64,000 nt of DNA from an uncultured Oscillospiraceae bacterium. GTDB lineage: Bacteria; Bacillota; Clostridia; Oscillospirales; Ruminococcaceae. The stretch spans positions 6,957-70,956 of the forward strand of contig CAKSEO010000007.1 in NCBI GenBank assembly GCA_934446565.1, read 5' to 3'. The notes under the pieces were generated by a model. It saw only the letters and a program-made list of their open reading frames with translations. It was not told the origin of the DNA and searched no databases. The translations under genes and the position numbers were made by a program. Shown here one piece after another: positions 51,752-60,555 of the stretch (its first letter is position 1; each line of letters begins with the position of its first letter).

Positions 51752-53773
51752 ATGGATATCACCTATCTCAAGGGCGTAGGTCCCAAACGAGCGGAGCTGT
51801 ATAAAAAGCTCGGCATTGAAACTGCGGAGCAGCTCATCGAGCTGTATCCGCGGGATTATGTTGACCTTACCGCTCCGGTAACAGTTGCACAGGCGCACAT
51901 CGGCGAGGTATGCGCCTTTCGCGCTTTTGTGCGCAGCAAAAAGTCGCCGTTCAACGAATACGCGAGAATGGCTCTGTACAAGGCGGAGCTGTCGGACGGC
52001 ACCGGGAACATCACGGCGGTGTTCTTTAACACGAAATACACGTTCGGTAAGCTCGAAACCGGAAAAGAGTACATCTTCTACGGAAAGATAACCGGCGACG
52101 AAGTACGCAAGCAGGTCAGCACTCCGCTGTTCGTTGACGTCAGCGAAAATGTGCTCATGCCGAAGTATCCGCTTACTGCCGGACTTTCCAACAACATGGT
52201 GTCGGCGAACGTCAGGACGGCTTTGCAGCAGATACCCATCGTGGAAAGCCTGCCGCAGCCGCTTATCACGAAGCTGGGATTACTCCCCCGGGACATTGCA
52301 GTGAAGCAGATACACTTTCCCCATACCCGGGAGGAATACACCGAGGCGCGCCGCCGCCTGGTGCTGGAGGAGCTGCTTACGCTGAAACTGGGTCTGTCCA
52401 TGATGAAGCGCCGCGGCAGAGAACACACCGGCGCGGTAATGAAACCCGTGGATATGTCCGGGCTGTGGAAGTCGCTGCCGTTCCAGCCTACTAACGCGCA
52501 GAAGAACGCTATCCGGGACTGTATCGCGGATATGCAGCGGGAATTCCCGATGAACCGGCTGGTACAGGGCGATGTCGGCAGCGGCAAAACGCTGGTGGCG
52601 GCAGCAGCAGCTTACTTCGCGTTCCTGAACGGTCACGGGACGATGGTGATGGCTCCCACTGAGGTGCTGGCGCAGCAGCATTACAAGACGTTTTCGGAGA
52701 TGCTCTCCGGGCTTGGAGTGCGGGTGGAGCTGCTCTCCGGCAGCCTGACCGTCAAGGAAAAGAACGACGTCCGCCGCCGTGCGGAAGCCGGGGAAATTGA
52801 TGTGCTGATAGGTACGCAGGCGCTCATCCAGAAAACCTCCGCGATGGGTACAGTCGGGCTTGTCATCGTTGACGAGCAGCACCGTTTCGGAGTAGCGCAG
52901 CGCAGCACCCTTGCCGAAAAGGGAAAAGCGCCGCATATCCTGGCGATGTCGGCAACGCCGATACCGCGTACGCTGGCGCTGATAGTTTACGGCGACCTGG
53001 ACGTTTCCGTTATTGGCGAAATGCCAAAGGGCAGACTTCCGGTAAAGACCTACGCAGTTGACGGCAGCTTCCGTCAGAGAGTGTACAACTTTATAAAGAA
53101 GCACATCGCCGCCGGACGTCAGGCGTACATCGTCTGCCCGCTGGTGGAATCCTCTGAGGGGAAAAGCGAAAAGGCGAGCGCGATAGAGTACTACGACAGG
53201 CTTGTCAGCGGGGATTTCCGGGATATCCCGACTGGGCTGCTTTACGGCAAGCTGAAACAGTCGGAAAAAGAGCAGGTCATGTCGGATTTCAAATCCGGAA
53301 AGCTCAAGCTGCTGGTTTCGACTACCGTTATCGAGGTCGGGATAGACGTCCCGAATGCGGTGGTCATACTCATTGAGAATGCAGAGCAGTTCGGATTATC
53401 GCAGCTGCACCAGCTCCGGGGACGCGTCGGGCGCGGGAGCGAGCAGAGCTTCTGCGTGCTGATGACGGACAACCGCAGTGATTACACCAGAGCGCGGATG
53501 GACGCAATGGTGCGGACAACGAACGGCTTTGAGATAGCGCAGGAGGACCTTGAGCTGCGCGGTCCGGGAAACTTTTTCGGCAGGGAGCAGCACGGTCTGC
53601 CACCGCTGAAAGTCGCTGATATCGCGGACGACGCGGGGCTGCTGACGGAGGCTGACCGTGTGTCGGCTGAGATACTGTCGGCTGACCCGCAGCTTGCAAA
53701 GCCGGAAAACGAGCTGCTGCGCCGCAGCGTAGAGCGGCTATTCGGCAGCAACGGAGAATACGGCTGGAATTAA
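51752..53773 (+). CDS. recG: ATP-dependent DNA helicase RecG
   Basis: A 673-residue helicase that reverses stalled forks and branch-migrates Holliday junctions. An N-terminal wedge/OB domain (about 45-150) is followed by a superfamily II core: Walker A QGDVGSGKT, DEQH box IVDEQHRFG, SAT motif MSATPIPRTL, and QLRGRVGRG in motif VI. Length fits. It lies in the block after fakA with no gap and is followed by rsmE. Confidence 0.96.
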   Translation: MDITYLKGVGPKRAELYKKLGIETAEQLIELYPRDYVDLTAPVTVAQAHIGEVCAFRAFVRSKKSPFNEYARMALYKAELSDGTGNITAVFFNTKYTFGKLETGKEYIFYGKITGDEVRKQVSTPLFVDVSENVLMPKYPLTAGLSNNMVSANVRTALQQIPIVESLPQPLITKLGLLPRDIAVKQIHFPHTREEYTEARRRLVLEELLTLKLGLSMMKRRGREHTGAVMKPVDMSGLWKSLPFQPTNAQKNAIRDCIADMQREFPMNRLVQGDVGSGKTLVAAAAAYFAFLNGHGTMVMAPTEVLAQQHYKTFSEMLSGLGVRVELLSGSLTVKEKNDVRRRAEAGEIDVLIGTQALIQKTSAMGTVGLVIVDEQHRFGVAQRSTLAEKGKAPHILAMSATPIPRTLALIVYGDLDVSVIGEMPKGRLPVKTYAVDGSFRQRVYNFIKKHIAAGRQAYIVCPLVESSEGKSEKASAIEYYDRLVSGDFRDIPTGLLYGKLKQSEKEQVMSDFKSGKLKLLVSTTVIEVGIDVPNAVVILIENAEQFGLSQLHQLRGRVGRGSEQSFCVLMTDNRSDYTRARMDAMVRTTNGFEIAQEDLELRGPGNFFGREQHGLPPLKVADIADDAGLLTEADRVSAEILSADPQLAKPENELLRRSVERLFGSNGEYGWN

Positions 53774-53784
53774 AAGGAGATAAA

Positions 53785-54540
53785 ATGTCAGAACTTGAGC
53801 TTAAAATGGAACGCTGGAGATACCCTCGGTTCTTTACTGAAAACATCTCGGAAGATACTGCGGTGCTTGACCGGGAGGATTCCAAGCATGTTTCTCAGGT
53901 GCTGAGGATGCGCCCGGGTGAATTTGCGGTAATATGCGACGGGAAGGGCACCGATCACCTCGGCAGGCTTGAGAGCGCCGATGGAGAATGTGTGTTCGAG
54001 ATACTGGAAAAAACGGCGAATCAGGCAGAGCCGAGCGTACATCTGCGGCTGTTTCAGGCAATGCCCAAAGGCGACAAGATGGACTTTATCGTGCAGAAAG
54101 CGGTGGAGTGCGGCGCGTGCGAGGTGATACCATTTATCTCCAAACGTTGCGTGTCCCGTCCGGACGCGAAGCAGCTCGCGAAAAAGACCGAGCGCTGGCA
54201 GCGCATAGCCTATGAAGCCGCAAAGCAGTGCGGCAGAGGGATAATACCGCAGATAGGTTCGACCATCGACATTACAAAGATACCAATGCTCATATCTCCG
54301 GAGAATACGGGTATACTATTCTATGAATGCGCGGAAACTCCTCTGCGCGATTCTGTCAGGGAATTTTCGAAAAATGTTGATATCGTTATCGGAAGCGAGG
54401 GCGGTTTTGAGCAGTCAGAGGCGGAAACGCTCATTGCAGCGGGACTGAAATGCGCATCCCTTGGCAAGCGTATCCTGCGCTGCGAAACTGCTCCGATAGC
54501 GGCGATTTCGGTTTTGATGAATATGACAGGAAACATGTGA
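53785..54540 (+). CDS. rsmE: 16S rRNA (uracil-1498-N3)-methyltransferase
   Basis: A 251-residue SPOUT methyltransferase. Marks: the RFFTENISED start with PUA-like domain, SKHVSQVLRMRPGE, and the AdoMet-knot segments QKAVECGACEVIPF and GSEGGFEQSEAE with LGKRILRCETAPIAA at the end. It is the last gene of the block; its 3' side lacks a clear terminator. An AAAAGGAG site precedes the ATG. Confidence 0.94.
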   Translation: MSELELKMERWRYPRFFTENISEDTAVLDREDSKHVSQVLRMRPGEFAVICDGKGTDHLGRLESADGECVFEILEKTANQAEPSVHLRLFQAMPKGDKMDFIVQKAVECGACEVIPFISKRCVSRPDAKQLAKKTERWQRIAYEAAKQCGRGIIPQIGSTIDITKIPMLISPENTGILFYECAETPLRDSVREFSKNVDIVIGSEGGFEQSEAETLIAAGLKCASLGKRILRCETAPIAAISVLMNMTGNM

Positions 54541-54577
54541 ATTTTTTGGCACATCTGACTAAAATTCCGCCTGACAC

Positions 54578-54606
54578 TTGAAAAAAACGCAAAATGGGTA
54601 TATACT
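54578..54606 (+). promoter_or_regulatory. Sigma-A promoter for small acidic membrane protein
   Basis: TTGAAA (54578-54583) and TATACT (54601-54606) with a 17-base spacer, about 86 bases upstream of the start at 54692. Confidence 0.65.
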
Positions 54607-54691
54607 ATACAGTACAGGAAGAAAAAAATTGGTCTGCGGGCGGCGCTTTTGCGCGTATCCGCAGTATGTTATTAACTATGGAGGTATTGTC

Positions 54692-54991
54692 ATGAAGGGT
54701 TTAGGTATTGCTCTTGTCGGTATCCTTGCTGTAGCAGGCGGTATCGCAGCAGCTACTATCATCACTAAGAAGAAGCTCGAGAAAGAAAACGACGAGGATT
54801 ACTACGACGACTGGGATGAGGAGTGGGACGACGACGGCGCTGACTTCGACTTTGACGAGGACGAAGATATCACCGATATTGAAGAAGAACCCGACGACGC
54901 TCCTGTCGAGGACAAGAAGCCTGCGCCTGCTGCCGACACCAGAAAGGTTGTCGAGGAGGAAGCGGCTCCTGAAACCAGCGAGAAACTTTGA
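54692..54991 (+). CDS. Small membrane-anchored acidic protein
   Basis: A 99-residue protein I do not recognise. One hydrophobic helix (about 3-23: GLGIALVGILAVAGGIAAAT) is followed by a Lys pair and then a highly acidic Asp/Glu tail (about 30-75), then a Pro/Ala/Glu end. The ATG at 54692 follows TATGGAGG; the longer frame upstream starts inside the promoter. Probably a small type-I or anchored protein with an unstructured tail facing either side. Own promoter. Confidence 0.75.
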   Translation: MKGLGIALVGILAVAGGIAAATIITKKKLEKENDEDYYDDWDEEWDDDGADFDFDEDEDITDIEEEPDDAPVEDKKPAPAADTRKVVEEEAAPETSEKL

Positions 54992-55089
54992 TCGCGCAGC
55001 GTGGTAATCTGGTGATCTGGCATCTTTAAACTGCATACTGGTGCGGTGGTGCGAAGGCATTGCCGCATTTTGTTGTCCGGAGGGATATT

Positions 55090-56070
55090 ATGAAGAAATT
55101 GCTTGCGGTCTTTCTTGCGGCTGTTATATTGACCCTGACGGGGTGTTCTGCCGATACGGCGGCGGGTATCACGGAACAGTCGCAGTTCAGGCAGCGCGAC
55201 GATACGGCGTATGTGAGCCAGGACGAGCAAATAGCGAAGGCTGCAGAAAATGTACAGGATATGCAGACTGAACCGGCTGTCAGTACGGCTGATGTTCCGG
55301 AGACAGCCGTGATCCCGTCCGGGGAAGACGAAACTGTTGAAGCTGCGGCGGTTGATCCGGTAAATCTTGTGGAAATGCTTGGCGACGAATATCTGGGACT
55401 GCCGGAAAACAACAAGGTATATATCTTCCGGAACAGAAACGAACAGCGCGAGATAAACGGGGAGCAGTTTTACGGCGTGTCCTGCTATGACGAGGATGAT
55501 ACGCTGAGGTTCATCTGCGATATCTGGGTGAATTCTGACGGCAGCCGCGCATACCGTCAGTACGGCGAGGAATACCGCCTGCTGCCGGAGTCCCAGGCGT
55601 ACTCCGGATTTGACCCGGAGAGCCAGCTCCCGGCGGATATATTTGCGGAAACTAACGCGCTTTACGCCGCCGTATACGGTGAACTTCCTTACGACCAGGG
55701 CGGCAGTGCGCTGCCATCTTCCCGGGGGAATTACTACCGCGTCACGGGTCAGCTTGACACCCGCGGGAAACTCAATGCAGCTCTGGAACGTTTCTTCACC
55801 GGGGAGCTGCTGGATGTTCTTGCTGACGGTTCGGACAATGTTATATCTGACGACGAGGGTGCGCTGTACGTCCTGGAACATTCCGGCGGGAACATTTCGT
55901 ATCTCGGCACGGAATACAGTCTGGCATCGCTTACAGATGATACTGCGGTGTTCACAGGCACGTCAAGCTTTGAGTACGAAGCGGGAATCGTGACTAAAAA
56001 GACGTTCACATGTGTTGCTGAGAAAACTACCAACGGTTGGAGGTTCACGAAGTTCACCGCGCCATTTTAA
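55090..56070 (+). CDS. Lipoprotein of unknown function
   Basis: A 326-residue lipoprotein: a signal (MKKLLAVFLAAVILTLTG) with the cysteine in TGCSAD, then an Ala/Thr/Glu-rich linker (to about 95). The body (about 100-320) has no recognised domain but contains a Tyr-rich stretch and pairs of beta-type segments (EQFYGVSCYDEDDTLRF, VYIFRNRNEQ). ATG 55090 follows CCGGAGGG. It is probably an outer-face membrane protein. It may share the transcript of the small acidic protein 98 bases upstream. Confidence 0.75.
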   Translation: MKKLLAVFLAAVILTLTGCSADTAAGITEQSQFRQRDDTAYVSQDEQIAKAAENVQDMQTEPAVSTADVPETAVIPSGEDETVEAAAVDPVNLVEMLGDEYLGLPENNKVYIFRNRNEQREINGEQFYGVSCYDEDDTLRFICDIWVNSDGSRAYRQYGEEYRLLPESQAYSGFDPESQLPADIFAETNALYAAVYGELPYDQGGSALPSSRGNYYRVTGQLDTRGKLNAALERFFTGELLDVLADGSDNVISDDEGALYVLEHSGGNISYLGTEYSLASLTDDTAVFTGTSSFEYEAGIVTKKTFTCVAEKTTNGWRFTKFTAPF

Positions 56071-56076
56071 AAAGAA

Positions 56077-56102
56077 AGGGGCTGTTTGATACAGCCTCTT
56101 TT
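56077..56102 (+). terminator. Terminator after lipoprotein
   Basis: AGGGGCTGT and ACAGCCTCT pair around TTGAT, followed by TTTTGATTT. It also suits the converging queH gene. Confidence 0.83.
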
Positions 56103-56105
56103 GAT

Positions 56106-56744
56106 TTATTCCTGTTTTTCGGCTTCGCGGCGCTCTGCGTCCCGCTTTGAGAATATGCAGCCGCAGTAATTCTGGCGGTACAGTCCGTACTCCCTGGAAA
56201 GCTCTATCGAGCGCAGATATCCGCCTTTTTTCTTAAAATCGGACGGCAGCAGCTTCACTGGATATATCTCCGAGAGCTCCTTCCCTATTTCGTTGAGCTT
56301 TGCTGCGTTTTTCATCGGGCTTATCGACAGAGTAGAGCAGAAGTAGTCGAATCCGTGTTCCGCTGCGTACTGCGCCGACCTTTCCAACCGCAGATGGTAG
56401 CATACAAAGCATCGCTCGCCTCCCTCCGGCAGTTCCTCCATGCCTTTTACCGCAGAGTAGAATTCCTCCGGATGGTATTCTGGTACGATGACATCAGCGG
56501 GGTATTTCATAGGCAGCTCCTGAACAAGTCGGCGCAGCTCCTCGGTGCGCTTTTCAAATTCTGCGGCAGGGGAGATATTCGGATTGTAGTACAGCAGTGT
56601 TATGCGGAAGTATTGGGACAGGTATTCCAGGCAGTAGCTCGAGCAGGGAGCGCAGCAGCTGTGCAGCAGCAGAGTCGGGACAGTGCCCTCAGGAATATCC
56701 GCTATGATGGATTCCAGCATTTTCTGGTAGTTTTGTTTCTGCAT
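56106..56744 (-). CDS. queH: Epoxyqueuosine reductase QueH
   Basis: A 212-residue enzyme reducing epoxyqueuosine to queuosine in tRNA anticodons (the QueH type, DUF208). Marks: LLHSCCAPCSSY near the N-terminus with the Cys pair, YYNPNISP, CFVCYHLRLERSA (Cys pair, about 137-141), and the CGCIFSKRD end. It uses Fe-S clusters. No other queuosine genes are near. The ATG at 56744 follows CGGAGG. It may be co-transcribed with the DMT transporter upstream. Confidence 0.92.
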   Translation of the reverse strand: MQKQNYQKMLESIIADIPEGTVPTLLLHSCCAPCSSYCLEYLSQYFRITLLYYNPNISPAAEFEKRTEELRRLVQELPMKYPADVIVPEYHPEEFYSAVKGMEELPEGGERCFVCYHLRLERSAQYAAEHGFDYFCSTLSISPMKNAAKLNEIGKELSEIYPVKLLPSDFKKKGGYLRSIELSREYGLYRQNYCGCIFSKRDAERREAEKQE

Positions 56745-56832
56745 ATTATCCTCCGGGAAACTTTTGGGTTACGCTGAATGGCGTAACAAAATCAGGCGTA
56801 TGAGCACGTTAGTTTGAACTGGTCGATTTTTT

Positions 56833-57786
56833 CTAGCTTGCTTGTATCGATTTTTTCTTCTCAAAATTCACGATGAAAATACCCGCGCACACCAGCGCCA
56901 GTGCAGCGGCGGTGCGTATATTGAACGCCTGCTCTGTTTCGCCGAGCAGCAGCGCTGAGAGCAGCACTCCGCAGACAGGGTTCAGAAATCCGAACACGGC
57001 TACGCGGCTGACCGGATTGTGCTTCAGCAGGATGGCCCACAGGCTGTAAGCCGCTGCCGAAACGAACGCCAGCCACATCAGCGTGCCGAACCCCGCGCCG
57101 GTGAAGCTCCACTGTTCGGAGGCTCCGCCCATCAGCAGTCCGAGCAGAGTCAACACCATTCCACCGAGAACGAATTGCAGGGACGACATCATTACAGGGT
57201 CGCAACCCTCGGCGGTAAACCTCTTTATAAGTATAGTCGAACCAGCGTAACTGAGGACGGTCATAAATATGAATCCCTCGCCGTTCCAGGCAAATCCGGA
57301 CATATCGCCGCCGAGATTTATCAGGACTATTCCGGCGAATCCCAGCAAGCAGCCTGAGAATTTCTTCAAAGTGAGCTTTTCCATGCGGAATACAAGAGTA
57401 GTGAGTAAAATCACGATAAATGCGCCGGAGCCGTTGATTATCGAGGATTTCACGCCTGTGCAGTTTGCAAGCCCGAGGTAGAAGAAAAAGTACTGTAATA
57501 TTGTCTGGAACAGGCTCAGCAGCATTACTCTGCGCCAGTCTGCGGCGCGCCTGCCCTTTTCGGGGAGGAGCGGCTTTTTGCGGGCAATGCTCCCAGCGAG
57601 CCACGCAAGCACTCCGGCAATGATAAACCTTACCCCGGCGAATAGTATTTTTGCGCCTGCGCCGCTGTCGGTTATCCCGAACTGTTCGTAGCCTATTTTT
57701 ATCATCGGGAACGCGCTGCCCCACAGTGCGCAGGATACGAATGCGAGCAGTACTACCATCCAGATCTTGTTGAGATATTTAGTCAT
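56833..57786 (-). CDS. DMT-superfamily (EamA) transporter
   Basis: A 317-residue membrane protein with about ten helices in two EamA repeats. The VSCALWGSAFPMIKIGYE start and the GAFIVILLTTLVF and VFGFLNPVCGVLLSALLLGE segments are typical of drug/metabolite exporters. The chosen start at 57786 has only a weak AAAG site but begins just before the first helix. A strong promoter lies upstream (57824-57852). The substrate is unknown. Confidence 0.88.
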   Translation of the reverse strand: MTKYLNKIWMVVLLAFVSCALWGSAFPMIKIGYEQFGITDSGAGAKILFAGVRFIIAGVLAWLAGSIARKKPLLPEKGRRAADWRRVMLLSLFQTILQYFFFYLGLANCTGVKSSIINGSGAFIVILLTTLVFRMEKLTLKKFSGCLLGFAGIVLINLGGDMSGFAWNGEGFIFMTVLSYAGSTILIKRFTAEGCDPVMMSSLQFVLGGMVLTLLGLLMGGASEQWSFTGAGFGTLMWLAFVSAAAYSLWAILLKHNPVSRVAVFGFLNPVCGVLLSALLLGETEQAFNIRTAAALALVCAGIFIVNFEKKKSIQAS

Positions 57787-57823
57787 TTCATTATATTTTC
57801 GCTTTCTTTTTTCAGTAGCTTTT

Positions 57824-57852
57824 ATTATAGTACTATTCTGCGGGAATGTCAA
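57824..57852 (-). promoter_or_regulatory. Sigma-A promoter for DMT transporter
   Basis: On the minus strand, TTGACA (57847-57852) and TATAAT (57824-57829) with a 17-base spacer. Confidence 0.78.
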
Positions 57853-57884
57853 CATCTGAGCTGTTTTGAGCGTGAAATTATCGG

Positions 57885-57913
57885 TTGCATTTTTCTCACT
57901 TCTGATATATAAT
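57885..57913 (+). promoter_or_regulatory. Sigma-A promoter for flavodoxin-like gene
   Basis: TTGCAT (57885-57890) and TATAAT (57908-57913) with a 17-base spacer, about 30 bases upstream of the ATG at 57944. Confidence 0.73.
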
Positions 57914-57943
57914 ATGAGTATATCAAAATCAGGAGGTATCACT

Positions 57944-58567
57944 ATGACTGTATTATTAGTAAACGGCAGTCCGCACGAGCACGGCTGTACAGACGCTGCG
58001 CTAAAGCACACCGCGTCCGTATTTGAGGAGCTCGGCGTACATACCGAGATGTTCTGGATAGGTAACAAACCGATATCCGGCTGCATTGGTTGTGGCGCGT
58101 GCAAGAAAGGACTTGGAAAGTGTTGCATTGACGACGTTGTGAACGAGTTCGTATTAAAAGCAGCCGAGGCTGACGGATTCATTTTTGGCTCTCCGGTGCA
58201 CTATGCGGCTATCAGCGGCTTGATGGGCGCGTTTATGGACAGGGCGTTTTATTCCGGCGGTAAGAGCATGGCATTCAAGCCGGCAGCAGGAGTTGTAAGC
58301 TGCCGCAGAGGCGGAGCGTCAGCAGCGTTTGATCAGTTCAATAAGTATTTCACTATCAACAACATGCCGGTAGTAGGTTCGCAGTACTGGAATCAGGTGC
58401 ATGGTAATCTTCCAGAGCAGGTGCTCCAGGATGCGGAGGGACTTCAGACGTTATCTACGCTTGCAAAGAATATGACCTGGCTGATGAAGTGCATTGAGGC
58501 AGGAAGGAACTCGGGCATTGCCTGTCCGGTTCCGGAAAAGGTGATTCGCACTAATTTTATTAGATGA
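57944..58567 (+). CDS. NADPH-dependent FMN reductase/flavodoxin-fold protein
   Basis: A 207-residue flavoprotein of the NADPH:FMN oxidoreductase (iron-sulfur flavoprotein-like) group: LLVNGSPHEHGCTDAAL is the phosphate-binding loop, CIGCGACKKGLGKC is a Cys-rich segment (about residues 47-60), and FGSPVHYAAISGLMGAFMDR the second flavin segment. It may reduce quinones, azo or nitro compounds, or act with small redox partners. ATG 57944 follows AGGAGG; an earlier in-frame start overlaps the promoter. The family B copy 2 starts 9 bases after its stop. Confidence 0.87.
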   Translation: MTVLLVNGSPHEHGCTDAALKHTASVFEELGVHTEMFWIGNKPISGCIGCGACKKGLGKCCIDDVVNEFVLKAAEADGFIFGSPVHYAAISGLMGAFMDRAFYSGGKSMAFKPAAGVVSCRRGGASAAFDQFNKYFTINNMPVVGSQYWNQVHGNLPEQVLQDAEGLQTLSTLAKNMTWLMKCIEAGRNSGIACPVPEKVIRTNFIR

Positions 58568-58575
58568 TATTTGTG

Positions 58576-59144
58576 GGAAAACTATAATTTAGGCGGGTAG
58601 AATTCGGTTTACTGCACCCCCAACCGGGAGTCAAGGGGGACTAGTCCCCCTTGCGAGTCGAGGGCAGCGCCCTCGTCGCCGTAGGCGAAACCTCCGCGCG
58701 GAAGCGCGGTTACTGCGCGCTGGCGCGCAGTAACTCCGTGCGAAGCACGGAATAACGAAAAAAAGCGCTAAAGGGGCGCGGGGGAAAACAAGAGTTTTCC
58801 CCCGCTGGCTTAGAACGCGATATCCTCCAAAACAGTCCAGTGGACTGTTTTGGAATAAGTGTTTATCCATTTGGAAAGGCGCTCATGAAAAAGGCAGTTT
58901 GGATATTCTACACGTCAGGTAATTTATAGAGACTGTGGGGGAAAACTCTTGTTTTCCCCCACACCCCTTTAGCGCTTTTGAATCGTTAAGCCGTGCTACG
59001 CACGGAGTAACCGCACTTCGTGCGGAGTGTTTCGCCTACGGCGACGAGGGCTCTGCCCTCGACTCGCAAGGGGGGCGCGCCCCCCTTGACTCCCGATTGG
59101 GGGCGCCTGCTAATTTATCACTACCCGCATAAATTATAGTTTCC
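58576..59144. repeat. Family B fold-back element, copy 2 (about 0.57 kb)
   Basis: Terminal inverted repeats GGAAACTATAATTTA-GCGGGTAG at both ends (the left end lacks one T). It has the same succession of small palindromes and the same central AACGCGATATCCTCC and AAAACAGTCCAGTGGACTG segments as copy 1. The left arm carries GGGGGACTAGTCCCCC where copy 1 has GGGGGGCGCGCCCCCC, and the right arm carries the reverse. Open frames inside are side effects of the palindromes. No coding gene is present. Confidence 0.88.
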
Positions 59145-59172
59145 ATTAACGTGAAAATCCACAAAAATATTC

Positions 59173-59201
59173 TTGCATATTTCCGAACAATGTGGTATAA
59201 T
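59173..59201 (+). promoter_or_regulatory. Sigma-A promoter for flavin reductase gene
   Basis: TTGCAT (59173-59178) and TATAAT (59196-59201) with a 17-base spacer and a TG extension, about 50 bases upstream of the start. Confidence 0.75.
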
Positions 59202-59252
59202 TAAACTGCGTTAATATGTTCAGCTTTTAAGCAAAGAAAGGAAAGCAAAGCT

Positions 59253-59855
59253 ATGGAAAAAGTTCAGTGGAAGCCAGGTACTCTACTCGCGCCTGTCCCG
59301 GCAGTATTAGTATCCTGCGGTACTATGGATAAACCTACCGCCCTCACCATCGCGTGGACCGGTATAATCTGCTCCGACCCCGCTAAAACCTATATCTCAG
59401 TAAGACCGGAGAGAAACTCTTATAACATAATCAAGGAAAGCGGAGAATTCGTCATTAATATGATGCCATCAACGCTGGTGCGCTCCCTGGATTACTGCGG
59501 TATAAAGTCCGGTAAGAACGAGGATAAGCTCGGCAAAATGAAGCTCTATCCCCAGGAAAGCAACACCGTTTCCGCTCCCCAGATAGCACAGGCTCCTATC
59601 TCCATTGAATGCAAGGTGACTGAGGTGCTTCCCCAGGGCTCACACGATATGTTCATCGCTGAGATATCTTCCGTCAACATCGCGAAGGACCTCATCGACG
59701 AAAAGGGCAAGCTCCACATCGAAAAGGCAGGGCTCATGGCATATGCCCACGGTACTTACTTCGCCCTCGGCAAGAAGATAGGAACATTCGGATTCTCCGT
59801 AAAGCCCAAGCGTACCAAGAAGCCCCACAAGGACACCCACAAAAAGAAGAAATAA
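59253..59855 (+). CDS. Flavin reductase-like FMN-binding protein (flavoredoxin type)
   Basis: A 200-residue flavoprotein of the flavin reductase-like domain family. Marks: KPTALTIAWTGIICSDPAKT near the N-terminus, ISVRPERNSYNIIKESGEFVIN, and a basic, unstructured C-terminal tail of Lys/His. It binds FMN and may pass electrons to partner proteins. It starts after GAAAGGAAAG, and is followed by ung after four bases, which may be co-transcribed. Confidence 0.88.
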   Translation: MEKVQWKPGTLLAPVPAVLVSCGTMDKPTALTIAWTGIICSDPAKTYISVRPERNSYNIIKESGEFVINMMPSTLVRSLDYCGIKSGKNEDKLGKMKLYPQESNTVSAPQIAQAPISIECKVTEVLPQGSHDMFIAEISSVNIAKDLIDEKGKLHIEKAGLMAYAHGTYFALGKKIGTFGFSVKPKRTKKPHKDTHKKKK

Positions 59856-59858
59856 GCC

Positions 59859-60527
59859 ATGATGCACATAGGAAATGAATGGGACGCACTGCTCGCAGAT
59901 GAAATACAGAAAGACTACTACTTGAAGTTGCGGCAGTTCCTTATATCTGAATACACCACGCGCCGCATTTATCCGCCCATGGAGGATATCTTCAACGCTC
60001 TGCGGCATACTTCGTACAGCGACGTAAGAGCCGTGATACTCGGTCAGGACCCCTACCACGGACCCGGGCAGGCGCACGGAATGTGCTTTTCAGTCAAGAA
60101 AGGCGTTACGCCGCCTCCCTCACTGCAAAATATCTTTAAGGAAATGCAGTCCGACCTCGGCTTGACGCCGCCGAATCATGGCGAGCTGACATCCTGGGCT
60201 GATAACGGGGTACTCCTGCTGAATACCGTGCTCACTGTCCGAGAGGGTCAGCCTAACAGCCATAAGGGTATGGGCTGGGAGCAGTTCACTGACCGGATAA
60301 TACAACTCCTGAATGAGCGCCAGCAGCCGATGGTATTCCTGCTGTGGGGCGGAAACGCACGTTCCAAAGCGCGGCTGATAACCAATCCGGCGCACTTGGT
60401 ATTGCAGTGCGCTCACCCCAGCCCGCTGTCTGCCTATAACGGATTCTTCGGATGCAGGCATTTCTCTAAAACGAACGAATTTCTCATCAGCCGGGGCATG
60501 AAACCCATAGACTGGAAACTCGACTGA
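59859..60527 (+). CDS. ung: Uracil-DNA glycosylase (family 1)
   Basis: A 222-residue DNA repair enzyme removing uracil from DNA. Motif A VILGQDPYHGPGQAHGMCFS (about 60-79) contains the catalytic Asp, and motif B AHPSPLSAYNGF the second catalytic residues; the LLLNTVLTVREG segment is also typical. Length matches. The ribosome site is weak and lies in the end of the preceding gene, consistent with coupling. Confidence 0.97.
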   Translation: MMHIGNEWDALLADEIQKDYYLKLRQFLISEYTTRRIYPPMEDIFNALRHTSYSDVRAVILGQDPYHGPGQAHGMCFSVKKGVTPPPSLQNIFKEMQSDLGLTPPNHGELTSWADNGVLLLNTVLTVREGQPNSHKGMGWEQFTDRIIQLLNERQQPMVFLLWGGNARSKARLITNPAHLVLQCAHPSPLSAYNGFFGCRHFSKTNEFLISRGMKPIDWKLD

Positions 60528-60555
60528 CCATAAATCTACGAATGGAGGTAAGCAC

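Noticed and set aside
56745-56832. Possible preQ1 riboswitch upstream of queH
   Set aside because: Only a GTTACGC/GCGTAAC hairpin is present; the preQ1 aptamer sequence is not found.
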